DNA of 46,452 nucleotides from an uncultured Erysipelotrichaceae bacterium (GCA_902803375.1 CADCPN010000043.1:1-46452); one strand, 5' to 3'. Numbered from the stretch's first letter, positions 1-9,062 are shown. A program made the numbers and translations. Notes: generated by a model not told the origin, from the sequence alone.

Positions 1-2
1 AT

Positions 3-136
3 ATCCTGCCGATTCTGGAGCAAACCGTCGAGGAATATTCGGTTACTTGGTAACGGGGGCGAGGCAGGTCGGGAAGACGAACCTCGTTAGCCTTTTCCGC
101 CAGCGCGGCTATTCCTACGTGTTAAATGCAAGATAA
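3..136 (+). pseudogene. remnant of AAA-type ATP-binding protein (DUF4143-like)
   Basis: Two reading frames together spell the start of an ATP-binding protein of the AAA_14/DUF4143 kind. Frame 3 gives ILPILEQTVEEYSV and then stops at 51-53. Frame 2 continues with LVTGARQVGKTNLV (47-88), which holds a Walker A motif GARQVGKT, followed by RQRGYSYVLNAR and a stop at 134-136. In intact family members these two pieces are contiguous, so about one base has been gained or lost near 45. No later family motif (Walker B, DUF4143 domain) follows, so the gene is both frameshifted and truncated. The true 5' end may lie outside the window. The Walker A match is clear; the family name is my inference from the flanking residues. 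Confidence 0.6.
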
Positions 137-353
137 TTTTTACCAAAAGGGGCCACGGACAAAAAGTTGGACTTCCAGACCATGCGAAAGCTAGAATGGA
201 GACCAAAAGAAAATGCACGATTTGAAAACTATCCTGAGGACACTCGCCCTGCTGGACAGGTACGACGGGCAATTTGCACTGCTAATCTCTAAGTAGACAG
301 CGATACCCGAAAAGTGCACAGGGGAGTATGGTTGCCGAAAGGAGATTTTCATT

Positions 354-716
354 ATGGCCTTAGCCAAATCCGAAAGGATCGAGGTTGGGAAGAAGCCCAC
401 GAAGGTGGGGTGTCCGGCGTCCAGGCCGCGCCCAGATACGGAGTATCGACGACACCCGTCTACCGTTGGGTCTTCGCCTACGGGAGGCCCGCTGGCCTTC
501 CCGCGGGAGAATCGGCCAAACCCCGCATCCAAACCCCTAGGGCTTTCGGCCGCCGCGGCCAACCCGCCCGAAGATGAGGCGGTGGGGAAAGGGGAGCTCA
601 TGAGAAGGGGCATAGAGGCCGGCGGCTATCACACCGGCGTAAGGTTAGGTGATGTGAGGCGCTTGCCCATTGGACCTTCTCTAAATAATCTTGAGGGTGA
701 AACAAAAATAGAGTAG
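354..716 (+). pseudogene. probable decayed IS3-type OrfA (helix-turn-helix transposase subunit)
   Basis: A good ribosome site (GGAG at 341-344) precedes an ATG at 354, and this frame stays open to 716. Only its beginning (MALAKSERIEVGKK) and end (ELMRRGIEAGGYHTGV) look like protein. The middle is Pro/Ser/Arg-rich and out of character. In the next frame over, positions about 404-480 read GGVSGVQAAPRYGVSTTPVY and then RWVFAYG, the pattern of a transposase OrfA helix-turn-helix (A-x-R-Y-G-V-S-x-x-T-V-Y-R-W-V). The simplest reading is an OrfA with at least two compensating frameshifts. No OrfB follows. The alternative, a genuine 120-residue orphan, is less likely because of its composition. Confidence is moderate to low. 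Confidence 0.4.
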
Positions 717-739
717 GTGAGCGTCTTCTCAATTTTCCT

Positions 740-1795
740 CTAGAAGATTGGTAACGTCATGGCAAGCTGAACCAAGGCGAGGCTTAAGGGGATGCTTAGA
801 AGGCAAAGCAGCGTGGACAAGAATATCGCGTCGCTTCCCATATAGGCTTCCCTGTCATATTGAATGGCGAAGGCGACGACGACGGCCCCAACTGGAGCTC
901 CCATGCCGATGACAACCATAGAAAGGCTATAAAGGTCGAAATGCGCTGCGCCGATAGCTTGGAGCAACAAGCATAAGCCTAGAGTCAATAACGGGGCCAC
1001 GATGGCTCTTAACGTCGCGATGAGCCAAGCAACCTTGTTCTTGATGGCCTCAATGAACTTAACCTCGCCAAGCGTGACGCCGATTAGCAACATGCAAAGA
1101 GGAGTGGCGACTTGGTCGCCCATTTTGATGACCGCGAATAAAGCGGGAACGGTCTTATCGATTCTTAAGGCGCCATAGGTGCGCTCGCCAACGCTGACCT
1201 GCCAGAAGGAGAGGTTTTGCGTCAGCCAGATTAGCATGCCTAGGAACATCATGATCATGATGGGGCTGACGAAGATCTTCTTTAAGGTCGGGCCAACTGT
1301 ATCCTTAGTCATCTTCGTGCCGGAGATGACGAGGAAGGAGTAGACATAGACCATTAAACGGAAGGCAATCGACATCATGGAGCCCGGGATTAGGACAGAT
1401 GCCTGATTCTCAGCGTAGATCGCGCGAAGCAGCGGCATCGAGAAGAAGGTGATCTGACCGATGGCAAAGAAGATCGCATAGATCCTCCTGGTGGTTTTCT
1501 CCTTCTTGATGAAAATGAGATTGCCTAGCAATAGGAAGAGGACGTATAGGAATAAAGCGAAGAGGAAGATGAGAAGGTTATCAAGGAGATCATCGCTAGC
1601 GAAATCCGACATAAACGCGGCAAAAGCCATGCATGGTATGCCTATATTCATGACAAGGGCACTGATGACGGCTTTCCCTTTGTCACCGATTACCTTGCGA
1701 AACCTTAGGAAGAAGCCAAGGAGAATGAAAACCAAGGAGCTAAGAAATGCCCCGAGGAAATTCTGGTTGGCGAAGACTGAAATGACGATATCCAT
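740..1795 (-). CDS. AEC-family transporter (auxin efflux carrier-like)
   Basis: A 351-residue, almost wholly hydrophobic protein with about ten predicted membrane segments. It has the two-halved layout of the AEC (PF03547) family, with a charged linker near the middle (SGTKMTKDTVGPTLKKIF) and a Gly-rich segment IGMGAPVGAVVVAFA near the end. AEC members export or import small organic anions such as malate, malonate or lactate; substrate cannot be read from sequence. It starts MDIVISVFANQNFLG and ends with a TAG stop. It appears to be monocistronic. A larger paralogue is encoded at 28097, there next to a hydroxyacid dehydrogenase. Family assignment is secure; substrate is unknown. Confidence 0.85.
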   Translation of the reverse strand: MDIVISVFANQNFLGAFLSSLVFILLGFFLRFRKVIGDKGKAVISALVMNIGIPCMAFAAFMSDFASDDLLDNLLIFLFALFLYVLFLLLGNLIFIKKEKTTRRIYAIFFAIGQITFFSMPLLRAIYAENQASVLIPGSMMSIAFRLMVYVYSFLVISGTKMTKDTVGPTLKKIFVSPIMIMMFLGMLIWLTQNLSFWQVSVGERTYGALRIDKTVPALFAVIKMGDQVATPLCMLLIGVTLGEVKFIEAIKNKVAWLIATLRAIVAPLLTLGLCLLLQAIGAAHFDLYSLSMVVIGMGAPVGAVVVAFAIQYDREAYMGSDAIFLSTLLCLLSIPLSLALVQLAMTLPIF

Positions 1796-1863
1796 GGCAA
1801 ACGCGTGTAGATGATACTCGCCTAAAAGCGGCTTGAAGAAAGAAAGCGTTTACCCTTTCTAAA

Positions 1864-1884
1864 GAAAAATCCTCCACAGGGAGG
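1864..1884 (-). terminator. intrinsic terminator after HIT gene
   Basis: On the minus strand a CCTCC/GGAGG hairpin with a four-base loop (1871-1884) is followed by ATTTTTC, just beyond the stop of the HIT gene. Confidence 0.6.
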
Positions 1885-1892
1885 CTAGTTTC

Positions 1893-2327
1893 TTACTTGA
1901 TGGCGGCTTTGATCTTCTCGGCGATGGGCTTTAGTTCCTCGTCGCTAAGCTTCTTGAGGTTTGGATCCATGGCGAAGGTTCCGCGCCATTCGAACTCCCC
2001 CATGTATTTCGGGCAGAGGTGCATATGAAGGTGATGTCCGCTATCGCCATAGGCGCCATAGTTGACTTTTGCCGGAGCAAAGACGGCGTGGAGAGCTTCG
2101 GAAGCGGTCTTAACGTCCTTCATGAAGGCGTACATCTCTTCGTCGGAGATTTCGGTGATTTCGGAGACGTGGTCCTTATAGGCGACGATGCAGCGTCCAG
2201 GATGGGACTGCTCTCGGAATAGATAGAGAGTGGAGACCTTGAGGTCGCAGATGTAGTATCCGAATTTGGAGTAGAGGGAAGGATTCTCGTCCTTCATGCA
2301 ATAAGCGCAGCTGATATCTTTTTCCAT
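1893..2327 (-). CDS. HIT-family nucleotide hydrolase/transferase
   Basis: A 144-residue histidine-triad protein. The signature HHLHMHLCPKY near residue 98 gives the H-x-H-x-H active site that forms a nucleotidyl-histidine intermediate. An N-terminal Cys pair (CAYC, residues 7-10) resembles the zinc site of Hint-type members. The GRCIVAYKDHVSEI segment fits the family core. Likely substrates are AMP- or dinucleotide-type molecules, but the specific one is unknown. No Shine-Dalgarno is visible. A TACAAT hexamer lies nine bases before the ATG, so the transcript may be leaderless. A terminator hairpin follows. It sits alone between an AEC transporter and a DUF1846 gene, all on the minus strand. 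Confidence 0.88.
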   Translation of the reverse strand: MEKDISCAYCMKDENPSLYSKFGYYICDLKVSTLYLFREQSHPGRCIVAYKDHVSEITEISDEEMYAFMKDVKTASEALHAVFAPAKVNYGAYGDSGHHLHMHLCPKYMGEFEWRGTFAMDPNLKKLSDEELKPIAEKIKAAIK

Positions 2328-2392
2328 AACGATGGAATTGTATCACTCCCGCATTTTGTTTCGATGCTTTCTCTTAACTTTGGGTTTGAGGC

Positions 2393-2433
2393 ACAAGAAA
2401 AGGAGAAGCCTCCTGCGGAAAGTTTCTCCTTTT
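2393..2433 (-). terminator. intrinsic terminator after DUF1846 gene
   Basis: The minus-strand hairpin has arms AAAAGGAGAA and TTCTCCTTTT (10 bp, plus-strand arms at 2398-2407 and 2424-2433). It is followed by CTTGTG and lies 22 bp beyond the DUF1846 stop. Confidence 0.6.
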
Positions 2434-2454
2434 GAAATTGGATACCGTTTCGCC

Positions 2455-3942
2455 TTATTTGGCGTGATAGAGCTTCTTAGTCTCGTAGACTGGCTCAGAG
2501 GTGTGGCTGATGCCGAGCTTGCGGAGAACGCCGCTATCGACTTGAGAGAGGATGACGGAGCTATGGGATTGCGCGCCGCGAAGTTTCGGGAGCTGCTCCA
2601 GCGCCAGGGCGGCAAGCGGGTTATTGACCGCGGAGATGGCTAAAGCGATGAGTACTTCATCGGTATGGAGCCTTGGGTTATGTCCGCCAAGGCTAGTTGT
2701 CTTTAGCGAGCAGATTGGCTCGATGACGTTAGCGGGAAGCAGCGGAACCCTGTCGGAGATGCCGGCAAGGTACTTTAGGGCATTGATGAGCATGGCGCTG
2801 GTGCAGCCAAGAAGGTCAGAGGTCTTGCCCGTGATGATCGTGCCGTCATTTAGTTCGATGGCGGCAGCCGGATGGGCGGTCTTGGCGGCTTTAGCTAACG
2901 CCGGAGCGATGCACTTACGTTCTTCAAGGCTAATGCCATTGGTCTTCATCAGCTGATCGATCTTGTTGACGGTGGCATCGTCAGCCTTATCCATTCTTCT
3001 ATCGCAGAGGGCGATGAGATAACGTCTGATGATCTCCTGGCGGGAGGCTTGCCGGCAGACATCATCATCGCTGATGCAATAGCCGGCCATGTTGACGCCC
3101 ATATCGGTCGGGGACTTATAGGGGGAGGAGCCGTAGATCTTCTCGAATAGCCTATTGAGGACTGGGAAGATTTCGACATCGCGGTTGTAGTTGACGGTGG
3201 AAATGCCATAGGCCTCTAGGTGATAAGGGTCAATCATGTTGACGTCAGCTAGGTCAGCAGTCGCCGCTTCATAGGCGAGGTTGACCGGGTGCTTTAATGG
3301 GAGATTCCAAATCGGGAAGGTCTCGAATTTCGCATAGCCAGACTTCATGCCGCGCTTATTGTCTTGGTAAAGCTGGCTGATGCAGGTAGCCATCTTTCCG
3401 GAACCAGGGCCCGGGGCGGTGACGACGATGAGCTCACGGGAGGTCTCGATGTAATCGTTTTTGCCCAAGCCCTCATCGGAGACGATGTGGTCGATATCGA
3501 AGGGGTAGTTGGGAATGGAGTAGTGGTGATAGGTGCTGATGCCTTGTTTCTGAAGGACCTTCTCGAAGGCCTTCGCACCTTTTTGATTGGCGAAACGGGT
3601 GAGGCAGACAGAGCCGACATAGAGGCCTGCTTCGCGGAAGGCATCAATAAGGCGGAGGACGTCTTGATCATAGGTGATGCCGAGGTCTTCCCTCATCTTC
3701 GCTTCCTCGATGGACTGCGAGTTGATGACGATGACGATCTCCGCTTTCTCCTTCATCTGCAGAAGAAGCTGAAGCTTCGCGTCCGGCCTAAAGCCAGGGA
3801 GAACCCTGCTTGCGTGATAGTCGTCGAAAAGCTTGCCTCCGAATTCAAGGTATAGCTTGCCACCGAACTGATCAATTCTTTCGTTGATGCGTTTGCTCTG
3901 AAGCTCAATGTACTTCTCAATATCAAAACCAATAGCGTCCAT
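2455..3942 (-). CDS. DUF1846 domain-containing protein
   Basis: A 495-residue protein matching the full length of the DUF1846 family, which is widespread in Firmicutes. It starts MDAIGFDIEKYIELQSKRI. Around residue 178 it has a phosphate-loop-like segment, VTAPGPGSGKMATCISQLYQ. Further family landmarks are TVNYNRDVEIFPVLNRLFEKIYG, the SPTDMGVNMAGYCISDD segment and GKTSDLLGCTSAMLINALKYL. The biochemical role is not established; the P-loop-like segment suggests nucleotide binding. The start is supported by a GGAG ribosome site and a TATAAT about 35 bp upstream of the ATG (3976-3981 on the complementary strand). It is transcribed alone, with its own terminator. Confidence 0.85.
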   Translation of the reverse strand: MDAIGFDIEKYIELQSKRINERIDQFGGKLYLEFGGKLFDDYHASRVLPGFRPDAKLQLLLQMKEKAEIVIVINSQSIEEAKMREDLGITYDQDVLRLIDAFREAGLYVGSVCLTRFANQKGAKAFEKVLQKQGISTYHHYSIPNYPFDIDHIVSDEGLGKNDYIETSRELIVVTAPGPGSGKMATCISQLYQDNKRGMKSGYAKFETFPIWNLPLKHPVNLAYEAATADLADVNMIDPYHLEAYGISTVNYNRDVEIFPVLNRLFEKIYGSSPYKSPTDMGVNMAGYCISDDDVCRQASRQEIIRRYLIALCDRRMDKADDATVNKIDQLMKTNGISLEERKCIAPALAKAAKTAHPAAAIELNDGTIITGKTSDLLGCTSAMLINALKYLAGISDRVPLLPANVIEPICSLKTTSLGGHNPRLHTDEVLIALAISAVNNPLAALALEQLPKLRGAQSHSSVILSQVDSGVLRKLGISHTSEPVYETKKLYHAK

Positions 3943-4152
3943 GAAGGCACTCCACTCGTGAAAACAACGCTAATCATTATAGGGTGTCTTGGTGTCATTT
4001 TTCGATATCAAAATGGCTTCTCTCCCTAATTTTTGTGCACGCGTCCGCATACGCATGAAGGCGATGGTCATCTTTAAGTAGACCTTAATTTCACGTTAAG
4101 TACGTTTTAGGCAGCGCCCATAAAGTAGCGATAAGAACAAAGGAGAAAACCT

Positions 4153-4458
4153 ATGAAGTCTTCCAAACTGTTGCTTCCTTTCACCAAGGCGGCCTTGCTT
4201 GGCTGTTGCTCAACCATCACCGGTGGCCCCTCTTCCTCTGCCGGAGTTATATCTTCCGGCGCCGGAAGGCCTTCCTCCGACTAGTTGGTCAACGCTTCTA
4301 TCGATAGCGATTCCAATGTCTACTTCAATGGTGCGGACGTCATCTCGGCTGGCTCTAACTCGATGATGCGATCTTATGAGTACACTGGTACCGGCGGTCC
4401 GGGCGGACGCCCGTAAGCCACGGGAAATGACACCGATACCGGTGGGACTTCCCAGTAA
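4153..4458 (+). pseudogene. small lipoprotein gene with two in-frame stops
   Basis: AAGGAG at 4140-4145 precedes ATG 4153. The first 43 codons give a signal peptide with lipobox LLGC (residues 15-18) and a Ser/Gly-rich linker (GGPSSSAGVISSGAG). A TAG then falls at 4282-4284. The same frame continues with protein-like codons (ASIDSDSNVYFNGADVISAG, a Gly-rich stretch), meets TAA at 4414-4416, continues 13 codons and ends at TAA 4456-4458. A terminator follows. A lipoprotein of about 101 codons with two nonsense mutations is the plain reading. A functional 43-residue product ending at 4284 is possible. I do not recognise a family. It is not a frameshift: all three segments share one frame. Confidence 0.55.
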
Positions 4459-4487
4459 CTAAAATAGTCTTCTTTCCTTTCCGAAGT

Positions 4488-4517
4488 CCCCTTATGCTAC
4501 TCATCTAGCGTAAGGGG
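4488..4517 (+). terminator. strong hairpin after lipoprotein remnant
   Basis: Arms CCCCTTATGCT and AGCGTAAGGGG form an 11-bp stem (one T-G wobble) with an 8-base loop. They are followed by CTTTCTG, a weak T tract. It lies 30 bp after the last stop of the lipoprotein remnant. Confidence 0.65.
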
Positions 4518-4526
4518 CTTTCTGTA

Positions 4527-4559
4527 GCAAAAAAACGGACTTCTGCATGGAAATCCGTT
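4527..4559 (-). terminator. intrinsic terminator after EAL gene
   Basis: On the minus strand arms AACGGATTTC and GAAGTCCGTT pair over 10 bp around the loop CATGCA and run directly into TTTTT. It sits 15 bp beyond the EAL stop. Its survival shows that the transcription unit is still complete. Confidence 0.75.
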
Positions 4560-4573
4560 GAATTTGCAAGGTT

Positions 4574-6526
4574 TTAGGCTTTAGCAACCTCAGAATCGGC
4601 GTTGCCGTTTTTCACGAAGGCAAGGAAGTCGTCTTTGGGGATTGGCTTAGAGAAGAAGTAACCTTGGATGAAGTCCACGCCCATGCTCTGAACCTGATCG
4701 AGAACGGGCTTGGTTTCCACGCCTTCCACGACGACCATCTTATCGACGTCCTTCATCATCTTGACGGAATTGCGAAGGACGGACTGGCCGGCCTGGCCGT
4801 TGATGCCATCGACGAGGCTCTTGTCGATCTTGATGATTTTAAGGGGGAGCTTGGTGATTCTCTGAACATTGGAATAACCGATTCCATAATCGTCAAGGGA
4901 AAAGGTGTAACCCATCTTGGCGATGTTACGGACATTGCGTTCCATAAGCTCGCTATCCTGCTCATACATCGTCTCGGTGATCTCAAAGTTCACGGTCGAG
5001 GGATCGATATTGAAGTAGCGGGTTAACTCAAGGATTCTGTCTGGGAGATCAGGGTCGACGCATTGCTGGACGGAGAGGTTGATCTCGATCTAATCAAGGC
5101 CAAGGGATTTAAGGTCATGGCTCGCGATGAAAGAGAAGGTCTCGGCTAAGACGAAGTCGCCAATCGGCTTAATGAGGTCGCGCTTCTCGGCGGCTGGGAT
5201 GAAAATGGCAGGGGAGACGTAGCCATATTTCTCGTCCTTAAGCCTGATGAGGGCTTCAGCGGAGTTGAACTTCTTCTCTTTGAAGGAGTAGATCGGCTGA
5301 TAGAACATCTCAAAGCTATGGTTAGCGAGGGCCCTAGCAAGGATTTCGTCCATGTCGGCTTCTAACTGATAGGACTTTAGGCTGGTGATCGTCGGCGCAT
5401 TAACGATATCCTGGCCTTCATGAAGGAACCTAGAGAATTCGTGGCCGAGGGCGAGGATGGATTTTAAATCGTTGAGGTCTTCGGGGATCCTCATGATGAC
5501 TGCCCTGGCGGTGAGGCTAGTGACCCTGCCGTCTTTCTGCTTATCCTCAAAGCGGATGTGTTTGACTAACGCCTTATAGTCGTCGGTGCAGTCATACTCC
5601 ATATCCTCGATGAGCAGATAAAGGGTGCCGGGGTTCTCGAAATAGATCTCGACGTTCTTCTTTTTCTTCTTTGCCAGGATGGCGATGCGATCAGCGATGC
5701 TGATGATGTTCGCATTGTATTTCTCTTCGCCGAAATAGGCGCGGATCTTATTGGCGTTGATGAAGCTGATGGCTAAAACCTGAGAGGGCTGACGGGTAAG
5801 GAGGATCTTCTTGATCTCGGATACATAGGCCTTGAACGAAGGCAGGCTTACGTTGCTATCGGTGGTCTCCTCTGGGCGCAAGATGACCATGGCGACGAAT
5901 AAGAAGGCGATGGAGGTGGCGAATAGCTCAAGAAGCTGGCTTGGATAGAAGTACTGGGCGATCGCGGCGATGGCGGCGATGATGTAGATCGATTCGAAAG
6001 CCAATATCTTCTTTAGGCTCATGAATTGCTTGGAGAACAGCAATAAGGAGGCGCCTAGCATCGCGTAATAGCCGCAGACGGCATAGGCAAGCCACATCAA
6101 GGGACCCCTTTGATAGCCGTGGGATAAGGTCACCGAGAAGAAGTAGTTATGAAGCGGATTGGTTAAGACGAGGGAGATAAGGGCGATGAAAGGGAGATAC
6201 GTCATGATCTCGATATACCATTTCCTGGTGATATAGAAGGTACGGGTCACCGAGAGGAGGAAGAATAAATATAGATATAAAGTCCCCACGTGGAGGACGA
6301 GATAAATATAAGAGAGAAAGTAGGCGGCAAACTGAGCATACTCAACTTTGCCAAGGTTCCGTAAGCAATATACGGCGCCGAGGTCGCAGATGGTCGCACA
6401 TAGGCCAACGATGTTGAGAGCGATGAAGATGCGGTTTGACGTTCCCTTTGTCGCCTTTCTCACAAAGACCGCGAGAAGAATCAATAAATAGATGGGGAGC
6501 GCGCAGAAGTCGTAGGCAGGATTCAT
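4574..6526 (-). pseudogene. membrane EAL-domain c-di-GMP phosphodiesterase interrupted by an amber codon
   Basis: One continuous frame of 651 codons encodes a seven-helix-like membrane region (residues about 1-235), a degenerate GGDEF-like domain lacking the GGDEF motif (about 245-390) and an EAL domain (about 400-640). A single TAG at 5090-5092 (codon 479) falls between SLGLD and IEINLSVQQC, where EAL proteins usually carry Tyr or similar. All catalytic landmarks are present on both sides of it: EAL (in AEALIRL), IEINLS, FEITET, LDDYGIGYSN, KIDKSL, VEGVE and QGYFFSKP. The shorter frames are 5090-6526 (478 residues) and 4574-4993 starting at an internal ATG. TAG is an ordinary stop in this genome (the AEC gene at 740 ends in TAG), so recoding is unlikely. 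Most likely this is a recent nonsense mutation or a sequencing error; readthrough or a split gene is possible. Confidence 0.75.
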
Positions 6527-6655
6527 GAAGAAACCCTCCAGAGTATCGAAGACCTAGGAAACCGAAAGGCCTAAACTAGTTTAGCATACATTTACTGCAA
6601 ATAACTAACGCATGTTCACGCTTTTTTACAATTTTCACATTTTGTGTTCACTTCA

Positions 6656-6709
6656 TTGTGGGAGGACTATTCTTTCCGCTATAATTGCCTGCTTGACCCA
6701 ATAGGAGGG
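6656..6709 (+). promoter_or_regulatory. promoter and ribosome site of first M6-like protease
   Basis: A TTGTGG (6656-6661) and TATAAT (6680-6685) pair with 18-bp spacing precedes AGGAGG (6703-6708), which is 12 bases before ATG 6721. The -35 is weak and the -10 is perfect. Confidence 0.55.
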
Positions 6710-6720
6710 CTTAATACCCA

Positions 6721-8907
6721 ATGAAGAGCAAACCCAACTCCCCATTCCTGAAGTGCCTTGCTGTCGCCACGCTTGTCAGCGGCGTTCTTAGTCTGTCTGG
6801 ATGTGGAAATGCTCCGACCGCGAATTCGTCTGCGAATAGCGTTTCCAGCGCCGAAGGTGGCGAGACAACTTCTTCTCTCACGCCGGATACCCCGTCCACC
6901 GAGAATCCGGATACCCCATCTAGCGAGGTTCCTTCCTCTGAAGAATCCTCCAATGAAGAGCCTTCTCCCAAAATCAAAAGCTTTCAGCTAGATTCTGGCA
7001 ACGGCAAGATCAATGGCAGCTCCTATGGCGAGTCCAAAGAAGGAGAAGTCACTTATAGCGATGCCCTTGATGCCGATGGCCACGCCTTCTCCCTTACCTA
7101 TCATTGCTGCATGGGACATGCTGGCGACTTCGCCCAGGTGAAGAAGGGCGCCGGCTATATTTTCAATACCTATGCTCTCCCGGGGCTTGTTGATGTTCAG
7201 GTTAGCTTTGCTAACTCCTCTAGCGTCACCGTCAGTTTCGCCGACAGCGCCTCTGCCCTAGCAAAGAACGGCACCGCCATCTCCTCTGGCGAATCCGTCT
7301 CCGCCAAAGGGAAGCAGTTCTTCCGCATCGATGCCGGCACCGATGCCGTTACCTATATCGAATCCATCAAGATCCGTTATACCGGAGATGGCTCCGTGGT
7401 CATCCCCGATGACCCCCTCACCCCGGAAGAGCCAGATACCCCGACCGGCAAAGAGCAGCCCATCAGCGACGACAATCACTACAAAGCCACCTCCATCAAC
7501 GACAAAATCGATTTCAACCGCATGGATGGCGCGGTTCCGACTATCGGCATTGAAGACATGCTCGTTGTCCCCGTCGATTTCACCGACTACAAGTTCAGCA
7601 ACTCCGAAATCGAAGACATCAAGACCCTCACCGGCGGCTCCAGCGCCGAGACTAAGTATTGGGAATCCCTAGGCTCTTTCTATTCCAAATCCAGCTTCGG
7701 CAAGCTCAATATGAACTTCGAATATGCAGACACCTATCACGTAGGTAGGACTGCCAAGGCCTTCGCGACCGACTCCAAATACACCGCCGACGGCTATGGC
7801 TGGACCGGCTGCCTTGAGGTTTTAGAAGGCGCCGTCTCCGCCTACAAGAAGAAAAACGGCGCCGACTCCACCAAGAAGTTCGATAAGGACGGCGATGGCT
7901 TCATCGACGCCGTCATCATGATCTACGCCTGCCCCAACGACTACGACGACACCATCGCCGCCTTTGACGATGAGCAGGCCTATTGGGCTTATCGCTGGTG
8001 CGATTACAACATGTATGAATCCGCTGACGTCAATAGCCCTGTCGGATTCAACTTCTTCTGGGCCTCCCTCGACTTCTTCTATGAGGATACCGGCTCGAGG
8101 CAGAATCACACCGGCATCGACGCCCACACCCTCATCCACGAAACCGGACATTTGCTAGGTGCCGATGATTATTACAACACCTGCACCGATCGCCAATCTG
8201 GCGGAGAGTACCACGAGACCAAGTCTCCTGCCGGCGGGGTCATGATGATGGACATGAACCGCACCGACCACGATGCCTTTACCAAGATGAGCTACGGTTG
8301 GGTTGAACCCTATGTCGTCACCGGCTCCACCGAAATCACCATCAAGGCCAGCCAAGTCAACGGCGATACCATCATCCTTGCCGACAATTGGAACGGAACT
8401 GCCTTCGATGAGTACATCGCCCTTGAGCTATATACCCCGGCTGGACTAAATGGAGTCGATGCCGCCAGCGTCGACTACAATAAAGCTGGCGTCCGCATGC
8501 TCCATGTCGATGCCCGCCTAGCCAAGGCTACTGACTATAACGAGAGCACCGACGCCTACGTAAATCCGGCCTACGTCAAAGACGATGAGAAGATCGACCA
8601 GGAATCCTATTATTACTTCGTCCCAGCCCGCAACTCCGCGGCTGAGGATATGGCCCCGGCCAAAGGTAAGGGCTATGACCTCATCAGTCTAATCTCCGCA
8701 AAGGGCAACACCTTCACCGAAGATAGTCCCTCTACCTCCGCTGACTTGTTCCAGACCGGCGATTCCTTCTCCATCTCCGACGCCTCTGCCTCCAAGTACT
8801 TCGCGACCAAGGGACGGCTCAATAACGGCGCCAAGCTTCCCTATAAGATCGAGATGGTGAAAGTCACCGCGACCGAAGCCACGGTCCGCTTCACCAAATT
8901 CGCCTAA
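6721..8907 (+). CDS. M6-like zinc metalloprotease lipoprotein (larger paralogue)
   Basis: A 728-residue secreted protein. The signal peptide ends in lipobox LSGC (about residues 25-28), followed by a Ser/Thr/Pro/Glu-rich linker to about residue 85. Next come an all-beta-looking domain I do not recognise (about 90-225), a second acidic linker, and the catalytic region from about residue 255. The zinc site is HETGHLLGADDYY at 473-485 (HExxH plus Gly and Asp), as in M6 immune-inhibitor-A-type proteases. A Met-rich turn (MMMDMNRTDHD) and KMSYGW follow, as in that family. Expected role: a cell-surface endopeptidase. It is tandem with a shorter paralogue 186 bp downstream. The start is set by the upstream TATAAT and AGGAGG. 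Substrate is unknown. Confidence 0.85.
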   Translation: MKSKPNSPFLKCLAVATLVSGVLSLSGCGNAPTANSSANSVSSAEGGETTSSLTPDTPSTENPDTPSSEVPSSEESSNEEPSPKIKSFQLDSGNGKINGSSYGESKEGEVTYSDALDADGHAFSLTYHCCMGHAGDFAQVKKGAGYIFNTYALPGLVDVQVSFANSSSVTVSFADSASALAKNGTAISSGESVSAKGKQFFRIDAGTDAVTYIESIKIRYTGDGSVVIPDDPLTPEEPDTPTGKEQPISDDNHYKATSINDKIDFNRMDGAVPTIGIEDMLVVPVDFTDYKFSNSEIEDIKTLTGGSSAETKYWESLGSFYSKSSFGKLNMNFEYADTYHVGRTAKAFATDSKYTADGYGWTGCLEVLEGAVSAYKKKNGADSTKKFDKDGDGFIDAVIMIYACPNDYDDTIAAFDDEQAYWAYRWCDYNMYESADVNSPVGFNFFWASLDFFYEDTGSRQNHTGIDAHTLIHETGHLLGADDYYNTCTDRQSGGEYHETKSPAGGVMMMDMNRTDHDAFTKMSYGWVEPYVVTGSTEITIKASQVNGDTIILADNWNGTAFDEYIALELYTPAGLNGVDAASVDYNKAGVRMLHVDARLAKATDYNESTDAYVNPAYVKDDEKIDQESYYYFVPARNSAAEDMAPAKGKGYDLISLISAKGNTFTEDSPSTSADLFQTGDSFSISDASASKYFATKGRLNNGAKLPYKIEMVKVTATEATVRFTKFA

Positions 8908-8920
8908 CCTGCCTCCAATG

Positions 8921-8962
8921 CCGCGTCCCATGAAATTGGCCATGGGACGTGGCTTTTCGTTT
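8921..8962 (+). terminator. intrinsic terminator between the two proteases
   Basis: A 12-bp stem (CCGCGTCCCATG with CATGGGACGTGG, one wobble) has an 8-base loop. It is followed by CTTTTCGTTTTTCG. It separates the two protease genes into distinct transcription units. Confidence 0.8.
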
Positions 8963-9062
8963 TTCGTTTTTTGTATGGGAAGCAAGCGAAAGTCTGTTCA
9001 ATTAATTTCTAGGTAAGTGGTATATTCTAGCCGTCAAAAGAATCATGTATTCTATATTGACT

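Noticed and set aside
213..296. Short frame MHDLKTILRTLALLDRYDGQ and a few more codons
   Set aside because: It lies between two pseudogene remnants, has no clear ribosome site and no family I recognise; too short to support.
191..613. Open frame of 140 codons on the minus strand with repeated GLDAG segments
   Set aside because: It is the shadow of the GC-rich transposase-like remnant; it has no ribosome site and low-complexity composition.
2332..2643. Plus-strand frame of 103 codons over the DUF1846 3' end
   Set aside because: It is antisense to a conserved gene and its terminator, with no ribosome site.
4282..5092. Possibility that TAG is read as an amino acid in this genome
   Set aside because: The intact AEC gene at 740 ends normally at TAG, and the lipoprotein frame also contains a TAA, so nonsense mutation is simpler.
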